Positions 25,731 through 32,515 of a DNA stretch of 34,275 nucleotides are shown here, in pieces. The translations under genes and the position numbers were made by a program. Position 1 is the first letter of the stretch, and each line of letters opens with the position of its first letter. This stretch comes from Mycoplasma sp. CAG:956. Its GTDB lineage: Bacteria; Bacillota_I; Bacilli_A; RF39; UBA660. The notes beneath the pieces are model-generated. The model was not told the origin of the DNA and did no database searches. It saw only the letters and a list, made by a program, of their open reading frames with translations. The DNA is taken from positions 1-34,275 of the forward strand of contig HF993089.1 of the NCBI GenBank assembly GCA_000433475.1, read 5' to 3'.

Positions 25731-26708
25731 ATGAATCCATATCAAATACTAGGCATTTCTACAAATGCTACTGAAAATGAAATAAAAAAAGCTTATTATA
25801 AATTAGTAAATGCTTATCATCCTGATATTCATCCAGAAAACAAAGCTTATTATGAAGAAAAAATGAAACAAATAAATGCTGCTTATGAAATAGTAATAAA
25901 AAATTTAAAAAAACATTCTAACACAAGAGATAATAGTAGGACAAATAATCAAACAGATACTAAAAATACTTCGAATACTAATACCAACTATAATTATCAG
26001 TATGGTTATCAAAATAGTTACCAGTCTACATATTATAATCCTGATTTAAACCCAGATGGCACTTATCATTTAAATTATTGGCTTGCCAGCCAGCTTTTTG
26101 GCATTTATATGCAATTTGACAAAATTATGGCTGTTTATACTAACTTAAAAATTGCTAATGAATCATTAAAGGATAAAAATTATTTAAATAGATTATGTGA
26201 AGCCTTAAATGAATATATTAAAAGAGTAGAACCATATCTTAATTATCGTAATAATTATAATCATCTAAATATTTCGGATTATCAAAAACTTAATGAATAT
26301 ATTATTAAAATGCAAACAATTAATATTAATTACTTATCCTATTTAAAAAGAACAATTATAACAGTATCAAAAGAAGAGTTATTTCCTGTTATAAGATATA
26401 CTAACCTTTATCAAGAATTTGAAAATAATGTTATGGCATCTTATAATATTGAAAATATTCTTTTATATTTATCTATGTATTCTATTAAATTTGCTAGTAG
26501 TAGTGAAATTTTATATACGGTTAATCCTAATTGTAGAAATTATGATAATACAGATTATTTTATTAATGTAGAAGCTAGAAATTTTTGTTTTTTTAATTCT
26601 TTTAATTATGATGTTAATAATACTTTAGGAATAACAACCAAAACTCATGCATTTGATGATTATGTTAGTAAAGAAGAAGAGATATTTAAAAGAAAAAAGA
26701 CAAAATAA
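25731..26708 (+). CDS. DnaJ-domain protein, non-canonical
   Basis: An N-terminal J domain (residues 1-65) with the helix II/III loop HPD at 30-32 and the typical QINAAYEIV helix, so it should stimulate an Hsp70 ATPase. An Asn/Thr/Tyr-rich linker follows (about 70-110). The C-terminal 210 residues are helical with no zinc-finger or client-binding domain, so this is a class C co-chaperone, not DnaJ itself. The frame is open 21 codons upstream, but that segment contains the promoter, and GAGGGGAG precedes ATG 25731. 325 aa. Target unknown. Confidence 0.85.
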   Translation: MNPYQILGISTNATENEIKKAYYKLVNAYHPDIHPENKAYYEEKMKQINAAYEIVIKNLKKHSNTRDNSRTNNQTDTKNTSNTNTNYNYQYGYQNSYQSTYYNPDLNPDGTYHLNYWLASQLFGIYMQFDKIMAVYTNLKIANESLKDKNYLNRLCEALNEYIKRVEPYLNYRNNYNHLNISDYQKLNEYIIKMQTININYLSYLKRTIITVSKEELFPVIRYTNLYQEFENNVMASYNIENILLYLSMYSIKFASSSEILYTVNPNCRNYDNTDYFINVEARNFCFFNSFNYDVNNTLGITTKTHAFDDYVSKEEEIFKRKKTK

Positions 26709-26734
26709 ATCAGTCTATTTAGACTGATTTTTTT
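26707..26734 (+). terminator. Terminator after the J-domain gene
   Basis: AAATCAGTCT (26707-26716) pairs with AGACTGATTT (26721-26730) around ATTT, then a T run. Confidence 0.95.
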
Positions 26735-26743
26735 AGATAAAAA

Positions 26744-26765
26744 AAGTAAGTTTTAAAACTTACTT
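26744..26765 (-). terminator. Terminator of the serpin gene
   Basis: AAGTAAGTTTTAAAACTTAC plus TT is a perfect 22-nt palindrome. On the minus strand it is followed by TTTTTT. Its end overlaps the serpin stop codon. Confidence 0.85.
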
Positions 26766-28425
26766 ATGCTGGAAAACCAGGATTAGCTACGAATTCTACA
26801 GGTTCATAAACAGTTCCCGTAAACCATACTTCGCCAGTATCCTTATCACGAATAATAAACATATAAGGATTAGCAAAAGTTAAATCAATTTTTTCAACAG
26901 GAACATCAAACTTATAATTAAATTCACAACTACCGCTACCTGCACCACCAATACTAGTTGCCGCAGCAGCTTTAATACCTTCGTTAGAAAATTCAATATT
27001 AGCTTTATGTTTAGCATTACTAATATAAGCACTATCACTTGTTAAATTAGAAAGATTAGCTTTATCTTTATCAAATACATCTTTAATTCCTAAAGTATTT
27101 AAATCATTAACTAATTTTAATTCATAATCAAATTTAAACATAGGAATATAACCAGATATTTCAGTAATAACTCCATCTTTAAAACTATTAAGTTCAATAG
27201 ACTTTAAATTACTAATTAAACTATTTATTTTATCAGCATTAATATTTTTAATATAAGTACTTAGATTATCTTGAGTAGGCATAATACCAATATATTGTAG
27301 AGTAGTACCATTATAAGTTTTTAAATCTTTAGCAAATACTTTAGTTTCACTATCAACATAGAACTCAAAATCAGTTGAACTACTAATTTTTTTATAATTT
27401 TCTTTTAATTCTTTAATGTATTGATCTAAATTTAATTTATCCGCATCATCTAAATTATCTGGATTACCACACATACTAGATTCTTCATCACCATTTTTTA
27501 ACCATTTGTTGTATTCATCAGTTACTTTTTTACGAATATTATCTTCACCTAATTTACTAATAATGTCATACTTATTAGCAACTGCTCCAATTTCTACTGC
27601 TTTGGCTTTTTTATTATATCCAGTAAAATTAATACCTGTATAATCAGCAAGAGTTAAAGAATCAATTACTTTATTAAATTTTTCATGAGCATAATCTACA
27701 TAATAAGAATAATCTTCATCTTGAATCTTTTTAACCCATTCCATATCAATACCTAGAGCATTAGCTAAGATAAAATCGTTATCTGTAACATCATCATATA
27801 AATTATTAATTAATTTATAAGTTTTATCACTAACCCATTTATTAATAGTATTAGCATTTTTAAAATCATCATAAATAACTTCAGCATTATATTTATTTTT
27901 TAAAGTATCTATATAAGAAGATTTAATATTATTCTTATAACTATTATTTATAAATAAAGCATTAGCAAAAGACATATTTTTATTACTAATATATTGTTTA
28001 TTAGTATAGGTTCCTAAAATATCATCTATTTGATATTTAGTTTCCTTATCAGTACCACTACTTAACATTTCAAGTGCATACTTAATAGATAGGGGACTAT
28101 AAACCATATTTTTTTTATCATTTTCTAGTTGTAAAAAGTAAAGATCAAAATTAGATAGGGTATTATCTTTTAATTGATAAGCACTATACTTATTTTCTCT
28201 TTTTACTTCTGTTTGGTTTTGATTATTATTATCATCATTACTATTATTTTTATTACTTCTTACTTTAAAGAAGATAACTAGTCCAAGTACTATTATTAGT
28301 AAAATAACAGCTGTTATAATAATCCATTTCTTTTTATTATTCTTATTCTTATTTTTAATAATATCTTCGTTGTTATTTAGATTACCAGTATCATTATTTA
28401 TTACTGGTTTTTCATTATTTTCCAT
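26764..28425 (-). CDS. Membrane-anchored serpin
   Basis: Serine-protease inhibitor of the serpin family, 553 aa, displayed outside the cell by an N-terminal signal anchor (about 34-53, after an Asn/Lys-rich 33-residue cytoplasmic part). Family signatures are YSPLSIKYALEMLSSG, FANALFIN, the reactive-loop hinge NEGIKAAAATS (G483 as P15) and the C-terminal ANPYMFIIRDKDTGEVWFTG. The Ala-rich hinge predicts an inhibitory serpin. The loop between the hinge and ANPY is about 35 residues, some ten longer than in typical serpins and Gly/Ser-rich, so P1 cannot be assigned. A TTG nine bases upstream is in frame, but the ATG at 28425 is better placed relative to AGAGG. Confidence 0.93.
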   Translation of the reverse strand: MENNEKPVINNDTGNLNNNEDIIKNKNKNNKKKWIIITAVILLIIVLGLVIFFKVRSNKNNSNDDNNNQNQTEVKRENKYSAYQLKDNTLSNFDLYFLQLENDKKNMVYSPLSIKYALEMLSSGTDKETKYQIDDILGTYTNKQYISNKNMSFANALFINNSYKNNIKSSYIDTLKNKYNAEVIYDDFKNANTINKWVSDKTYKLINNLYDDVTDNDFILANALGIDMEWVKKIQDEDYSYYVDYAHEKFNKVIDSLTLADYTGINFTGYNKKAKAVEIGAVANKYDIISKLGEDNIRKKVTDEYNKWLKNGDEESSMCGNPDNLDDADKLNLDQYIKELKENYKKISSSTDFEFYVDSETKVFAKDLKTYNGTTLQYIGIMPTQDNLSTYIKNINADKINSLISNLKSIELNSFKDGVITEISGYIPMFKFDYELKLVNDLNTLGIKDVFDKDKANLSNLTSDSAYISNAKHKANIEFSNEGIKAAAATSIGGAGSGSCEFNYKFDVPVEKIDLTFANPYMFIIRDKDTGEVWFTGTVYEPVEFVANPGFPA

Positions 28426-28450
28426 ATAAAACAAACCTCTTTCTATCTTA

Positions 28451-28480
28451 ATAGTATCATTTACTTTATTTTAAGTAAAT
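28451..28480 (-). promoter_or_regulatory. Serpin promoter with overlapping inverted repeat
   Basis: Minus strand TTTACT (28474-28479), 17 bases, TACTAT (28451-28456). The 8-bp perfect inverted repeat ATTTACTT (28459-28466) and AAGTAAAT (28473-28480) spans the -35 and spacer, as a repressor operator would. Confidence 0.5.
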
Positions 28481-28590
28481 ATATATTTTTTTAATTCATA
28501 ATTTTTTAATATTTGGTTAAAATATTATATAAAAAAGAAAGCTTTCATAGAATATCAAACTCTATGAAAGCTTATCTTCAGTATCTATTT

Positions 28591-28620
28591 TTAACTTATA
28601 TACTAAATATATCATATAAT
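28591..28620 (+). promoter_or_regulatory. Promoter-like sequence inside the putative invertible segment
   Basis: TTAACT (28591-28596), 18 bases, TATAAT (28615-28620), reading toward the surface-protein gene at 28929. In the order present here it would be in the ON orientation, with a leader of about 300 bases through both the direct repeats and the right palindrome. Confidence 0.45.
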
Positions 28621-28654
28621 TTAAGTATTTAAAAGCTTAAATTAAATTCTATTA

Positions 28655-28772
28655 TGGTCAAATTTCTAGTCACTTATTTTTAATACAATCCAAGTATTTA
28701 TGGGACTTTATTCATATTTTAAAAACAATTTTTCAAAGTATATTGTGGTCGAAATTTATGGTCAAAATTTTT
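28655..28772 (+). repeat. Three direct repeats of TGGTC(A/G)AAATTT
   Basis: Copies at 28655-28665 (TGGTCAAATTT), 28746-28757 (TGGTCGAAATTT) and 28759-28772 (TGGTCAAAATTTTT). The last two are tandem with a 13-base step and the first is about 91 bases upstream. They lie within the putative invertible segment and look like binding sites of an unknown regulator. Confidence 0.5.
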
Positions 28773-28846
28773 AGAAATGTAGGTGAATGCTGGCTTTAAA
28801 AGCCATTTTTCATAGAGTTTGATACTCTATGAAAACTTAAATACGG

Positions 28847-28873
28847 ATTAGTAGTTATAGTGAGTCTACTAAT
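28847..28873. repeat. 8-bp inverted repeat upstream of surface protein 1
   Basis: ATTAGTAG (28847-28854) and CTACTAAT (28866-28873), 56 bases before the start codon; an operator or leader hairpin. Between it and the ATG only AT-rich sequence and a weak GGATTTGGGAT site are seen. Confidence 0.45.
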
Positions 28874-28928
28874 TTAGTAATTATTTTTAAAAATTTGGTA
28901 ATAATAAAAGTAGTTAGGATTTGGGATT

Positions 28929-30533
28929 ATGCAAAGAAAAAGTAAATTAAATTTAATTATTTTGGGATTATTTATTATATTAACAAGTATAGGTTTATCA
29001 TATGCTTATTGGCGTTTTACATTTATAAGTGATAAAGCTAATAAAGGAACATCCGGCTGTTTTAATTTAGAAATGACTGATCAAAAAGATGAAATTAACT
29101 TAGAAAGTACTTATCCTATAACGGATGAAGAAGGGTTAAAATTAAAACCATTTAGTTTTACTTTAAAAAATACTTGTACAATATTTGCTCATTACTATGT
29201 AAATATGGAGATGTTAGAAGGTACTACTTTAAATAGTAAATGGGTAGCGGTAAGAGTTAATAACGAAGCAATAAGTACTTTAGATACTTTTAAAGAAACT
29301 AATACATCTATTAAAAATAGTACAGAATCCAGGACTATTGCTGAAGGTTATTTAAGTGCTGGGGATAGTGTTGATTATACGGTATCATTTTGGATGGATG
29401 AAGATGCCACAATTGATGATGATGTCATGAATAAAATGTTTAAAACTAAGATAGTTGTGGTATCAGAACCTGGTAATTATAGTCCAGTTCAAGCTGGTTA
29501 TGATACTTTACATGATGCCATTCTAGCTAATGAATATCAAACAACTCCAGAACTAGCTAAAGAAAAGATTGCTGCAAAAGGGATAGCTGACTTAAGTAAT
29601 ACAGCACCCATTATTAAGTGGACCGAAAAGACTGGCTCTATGATCACGGAAAATTCTACTAAACCAGCTAGTACAGCTATTAAAAGTGACGACCAAACTA
29701 GTGACTTAACGGAAGATGATACTAAAATAGCCTTATTTACGACAAAAACATTTAATAGTGAAACAGCCACATATTCATTGTCAGATCCCGTTTATGTTGA
29801 CCCCACAACTATAGATTTTAGTGGTGATATTAAATATTATTTTTTGGAAGAGTCTGTTGGGTATAATCAATCAAATAAAAAATTGCATGTTAACCGTGGG
29901 CTTGGAGGTACCACTATATATCAAATAACAGGAGCAACTAAAACTAACGGAACTACAATATGGAACGGTGTTTCTTATGATAGCATTACTTATAACCTAA
30001 ATGCTATGACTTTGACAGAAACAGAATTAGAAACTGATAAATCGGATAAAGGAATTTATCAAGGAACTGATGATTATGGTACAACTTATTATTATCGTGG
30101 TAATGTCAAAAATAATAATGTTTATTTTGCTGGGCATTATTGGAAAATTGTAAGAATTAATGGCGATGGTTCAATTAGATTAATGTATAATGGAACTGAA
30201 AAAAATGCTACTGGTGAAAATCAAACTATTGGTACTTCAGAATTTAACAGTTCGTATAATGATCCGGCTTATGTTGGTTATATGTATGGTAATCCGGATG
30301 GGACAACATTTGATGAGGTACATACCAACACCACGTCATCGACTATAAAGACGACTGTTGATAATTGGTATAAAACCAATATTGTGGATAAAGGTTATGG
30401 CAGTTATCTATCTAATGCTGTTGGTTTCTGTGGCGATAGAAGTCTTCCTGCAGGCATTTGGGGTACAAATTTTTTTAAAATTTTATTTGCTAAAAATAAA
30501 TATAGTGTTATAATAAAATACGGGTGTAACTGA
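28929..30533 (+). CDS. Exported surface protein 1, truncated paralogue of the gene at 32516
   Basis: 534 residues. An N-terminal signal segment (about 8-22) is followed by SYAYW, similar to the processing region of TasA/camelysin-type secreted proteins, and then a beta-rich domain with two cysteines (SGC and NTC). The middle contains DPVYVDPTTIDFSGD and then YYYRGNVKNNNVYFAGHYW with IRLMYNGT, which look like the start of the C-type-lectin-like region of gut Bacillota surface proteins. Residues 1-514 parallel the 32516 product. After GIWGTN the similarity stops and 20 unrelated residues lead to TGA. The lectin core and thus any variable repeat are missing, so it looks like a truncated or decoy copy. 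The promoter of the downstream operon overlaps its last codons. Confidence 0.85.
   Translation: MQRKSKLNLIILGLFIILTSIGLSYAYWRFTFISDKANKGTSGCFNLEMTDQKDEINLESTYPITDEEGLKLKPFSFTLKNTCTIFAHYYVNMEMLEGTTLNSKWVAVRVNNEAISTLDTFKETNTSIKNSTESRTIAEGYLSAGDSVDYTVSFWMDEDATIDDDVMNKMFKTKIVVVSEPGNYSPVQAGYDTLHDAILANEYQTTPELAKEKIAAKGIADLSNTAPIIKWTEKTGSMITENSTKPASTAIKSDDQTSDLTEDDTKIALFTTKTFNSETATYSLSDPVYVDPTTIDFSGDIKYYFLEESVGYNQSNKKLHVNRGLGGTTIYQITGATKTNGTTIWNGVSYDSITYNLNAMTLTETELETDKSDKGIYQGTDDYGTTYYYRGNVKNNNVYFAGHYWKIVRINGDGSIRLMYNGTEKNATGENQTIGTSEFNSSYNDPAYVGYMYGNPDGTTFDEVHTNTTSSTIKTTVDNWYKTNIVDKGYGSYLSNAVGFCGDRSLPAGIWGTNFFKILFAKNKYSVIIKYGCN
30487..30514 (+). promoter_or_regulatory. Extended -10 promoter of the Avd-RT operon
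   Basis: TTGCTA (30487-30492), 16 bases, TGTTATAAT with TATAAT at 30509-30514. It is inside the unrelated tail of surface protein 1. Transcription would begin about 23 bases before the Avd-like gene. Confidence 0.65.
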
Positions 30534-30543
30534 CGATTAAATT

Positions 30544-30900
30544 ATGGAAATAAAATTTAAATTATTATCGCAAACTGAGAAAGCTTTAGCCTATTTAAAT
30601 AGGTTATTACCTAATTTACCTAAAAAGGCTATTAATTTAAAAAAACATATTGAAGACTGTCAATATGAGATGATGGAAAATATATTTGGATATAATCTTC
30701 AAAAAACTAATAGAATAAAAGAAAAATATCTTTATGATTATTTAGTAAAATTATCTATGTATGATTATTATACAAGGGAATTGTATCATAAAAAATATAT
30801 TAGTTCGCATCAATTAGAGTGCTTATCTAATATAATAATAGAGGCTAGAAAGATTGCTTATGGCATTATTAAAAGTTTTGAATCTAAAGAACCAATCTAG
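30544..30900 (+). CDS. avd: Avd-like four-helix-bundle accessory protein
   Basis: 118 residues, basic, all-helical. It has the helix layout of accessory variability determinant proteins, including the third- and fourth-helix pattern KYLYDYLVKLSMYDYYTREL then KKYISSHQLECLSNIIIEA and a closing IKS. Avd forms a barrel-like pentamer that binds the DGR reverse transcriptase and template RNA and is required for mutagenic homing. The gene overlaps the reverse transcriptase gene by 41 bases, so translation is coupled. There is little ribosome-binding site before this ATG (GGGTG is too far upstream), but an in-frame stop at 30538 excludes an earlier start. Four-helix-bundle proteins of the S23 type are similar in shape; the RT neighbour decides the call. 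Confidence 0.8.
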   Translation: MEIKFKLLSQTEKALAYLNRLLPNLPKKAINLKKHIEDCQYEMMENIFGYNLQKTNRIKEKYLYDYLVKLSMYDYYTRELYHKKYISSHQLECLSNIIIEARKIAYGIIKSFESKEPI

Positions 30901-32059
30901 TCTTTATGATTCAATTGTAAATATTCCTTATATAGAAAATATGTATTATGAAGTAAGGTTAAAAACTAAACATCGAAGTAAGATAGTTAATTTTGAAAAC
31001 TATTATATGAGTAATATTATTAATATATATGAAACTTTAAAACTAAGATGTTATAAACATAGTAATTATAATGTATTTTTAGTAAAAGAGCCTAAATATA
31101 GAATTATTATGAGTGAGAATATCTTTGATAAGGTTGTAAATCATTTAATAAGTGAATACATATTATTACCCCTAATAGAGCCACGACTTATTCCTATGAA
31201 TGTAGCCACTAGAAGAGAAAAAGGGTCAAAATCGGGACTTATGTATACTAAAAAATATATAAATGTTTTAAGAAGAGATAATCCTAATTTTTATATATTA
31301 AAATGTGATATTCATAAATACTTTTATAGTATTAACCATGAGATACTAATAGATAAATTAAGAAGAATATTACCAGATGAAGAAGTAATAGAGGTTATTA
31401 AAAGTATTTTAACATCTACTTATCAAAATAATACCAATAAACAAATAAAAGACTTAGTAGATAAAGAAAGCAATATTTTAAGAAAAGCTAATAATCCTTA
31501 TATGAAAAAAAGATTTGAAGAATTAAGTACGATTCCTTATTACGAAGAAGGAAGAGGTCTACCAATAGGGAATATGACTAGTCAATTATTTGCTATTTAT
31601 TATTTAAATGATTTAGATCATTTTATTAAAGAAAAATTACATATTAAGTATTATATAAGATATATGGATGATTTTATTCTTATGCATCCTAATAGAGATT
31701 ATTTAAAATATTGTTTAAATGAAATAGAGAAAAAAGTAGCAGAAGTGGAGTTAAAATTAAATAATAAAACGAAGATTATTTCTATGAAAGAAGGATTAAA
31801 TTTCTTAGGATATCGCTTTGTTATTAAAAATAATAGATTATTAGTTCTTATTAATAGTCAAACGAAAAGAAGAATAACTCATAAGTTGAATAAAATGGCT
31901 AAGAATCCCCCAGAAAATTATGGAAGTGTACTGGCTAGTTATAAAGGATATTTAAGTAATTGTTGTAGTGGTTCTTTTATAAGAAGTCATTCGTGGTTTG
32001 ATGGAATTGATATGAAAGTAAAAAAGAAAAATAATAACAAAGTTATAGTTGTTAATTAA
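30860..32059 (+). CDS. Reverse transcriptase, diversity-generating-retroelement type
   Basis: 399 residues from ATG 30860; an in-frame TTG at 30854 is possible. Fingers and palm motifs are in order: KEPKYRIIMS, then ILKCDIHKYF with catalytic D150, then GLPIGNMTSQ at 233-242, YMDDF with D270 and D271, and GLNFLGYRF at 312-320. Standard RTs have QGxxxSP where this has IGNMTSQ; the [I/L]GxxxSQ form is characteristic of DGR RTs. No maturase X domain or endonuclease follows, so it is not a group II intron protein, and the N-terminal region is short. It would synthesise cDNA from the template RNA with Avd. Confidence 0.92.
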   Translation: MALLKVLNLKNQSSLYDSIVNIPYIENMYYEVRLKTKHRSKIVNFENYYMSNIINIYETLKLRCYKHSNYNVFLVKEPKYRIIMSENIFDKVVNHLISEYILLPLIEPRLIPMNVATRREKGSKSGLMYTKKYINVLRRDNPNFYILKCDIHKYFYSINHEILIDKLRRILPDEEVIEVIKSILTSTYQNNTNKQIKDLVDKESNILRKANNPYMKKRFEELSTIPYYEEGRGLPIGNMTSQLFAIYYLNDLDHFIKEKLHIKYYIRYMDDFILMHPNRDYLKYCLNEIEKKVAEVELKLNNKTKIISMKEGLNFLGYRFVIKNNRLLVLINSQTKRRITHKLNKMAKNPPENYGSVLASYKGYLSNCCSGSFIRSHSWFDGIDMKVKKKNNNKVIVVN

Positions 32060-32073
32060 AGGAAAGTGGTAGT

Positions 32074-32451
32074 ATGTTTATAGAATTATATAAAAATGAT
32101 GGTAAGTTTATTACTTGTTATAATGATGATGCTTATATTTTACATAGTATATTTGGTTATAAATTAGTAGGAGAAGGTAAAAATGATAAATTAGGTTTTC
32201 CTAGTACTGTAATAGATAAAATAATAGATAAATTAGATAGTTTATCTATTAATTATGAAATATATTATAAAAAAGAATTAGAAAGTTCTAAAGACTTTAA
32301 AAAGAAAAATAATTATCAAAAATATTTAGACCAAGGGTTATTACAAGTAGAAATAGATAAGAAAGTAGATTTAATTAAGTATAAACTAAGTAGATTAGAT
32401 TTAAAAGATGTAAATAAGGAATTGGAAAAAATATTGGATATTCTGAAATAA
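32074..32451 (+). CDS. Small MutS domain I-like protein of the DGR operon
   Basis: 125 residues. The first 65 resemble the mismatch-recognition domain I of MutS: FITCYNDDAYILHSIFGYKL, then LGFPSTVIDKIIDKLDSLSI and YEIYYKK, corresponding to F-Y-E-L-F-x-x-D-A, the substrate strand and the helix with I-x-Y-x-I. There is no connector, clamp or ATPase domain, and the rest is a charged coiled-coil-like helix (KVDLIKYKLSRLDLKDVNKE). Small MutS-like proteins are known as DGR accessory genes in some bacteria; their role is untested. It has AAAGGAAAGTGG before the ATG and follows the RT by 14 bases. Function inferred: recognising or steering mismatched heteroduplex during homing. Confidence 0.7.
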   Translation: MFIELYKNDGKFITCYNDDAYILHSIFGYKLVGEGKNDKLGFPSTVIDKIIDKLDSLSINYEIYYKKELESSKDFKKKNNYQKYLDQGLLQVEIDKKVDLIKYKLSRLDLKDVNKELEKILDILK

Positions 32452-32515
32452 GATTTACTTTTTTTAAATTATGTGTTATTTTAGTAATAGATAAAATAGA
32501 GGAGTATGAAGTGTT

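Larger units (their letters stand above)
28539..28835. repeat. Candidate invertible element: two palindromic 27-nt sites in inverted orientation
   Basis: The left site at 28542-28568 has arms TTTCATAGA and TCTATGAAA around ATATCAAAC, extended to a 13-bp stem by AAGC/GCTT. The right site at 28808-28834 has arms TTTCATAGAGT and ACTCTATGAAA around TTGAT. The reverse complement of the right site matches the left site at 26 of 27 positions, with the asymmetric centre (ATCAA versus TTGAT) giving them opposite orientation. Paired arms with a short asymmetric core are the usual form of tyrosine-recombinase sites; the left one also resembles dif in its TAGAATAT and TATG parts. About 240 bp lie between them. 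The left hairpin could instead be a leftward terminator, since it has a T run on the minus strand. Confidence 0.6.

Noticed and set aside
28539..28835. Insertion sequence or MITE with terminal inverted repeats
   Set aside because: No flanking target-site duplication is visible, the ends are palindromes rather than ordinary IS ends, and there is no transposase remnant inside. An invertible element or paired hairpins explain it better.
30470..30543. Template repeat between surface protein 1 and avd
   Set aside because: Only 74 bases, without similarity to the continuing part of the second surface gene seen in the window and occupied by a promoter.
30860..32059. Group II intron or retron reverse transcriptase
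   Set aside because: There is no maturase or endonuclease domain and no intron RNA around it. The IGNMTSQ motif and the Avd-like neighbour fit a DGR instead.
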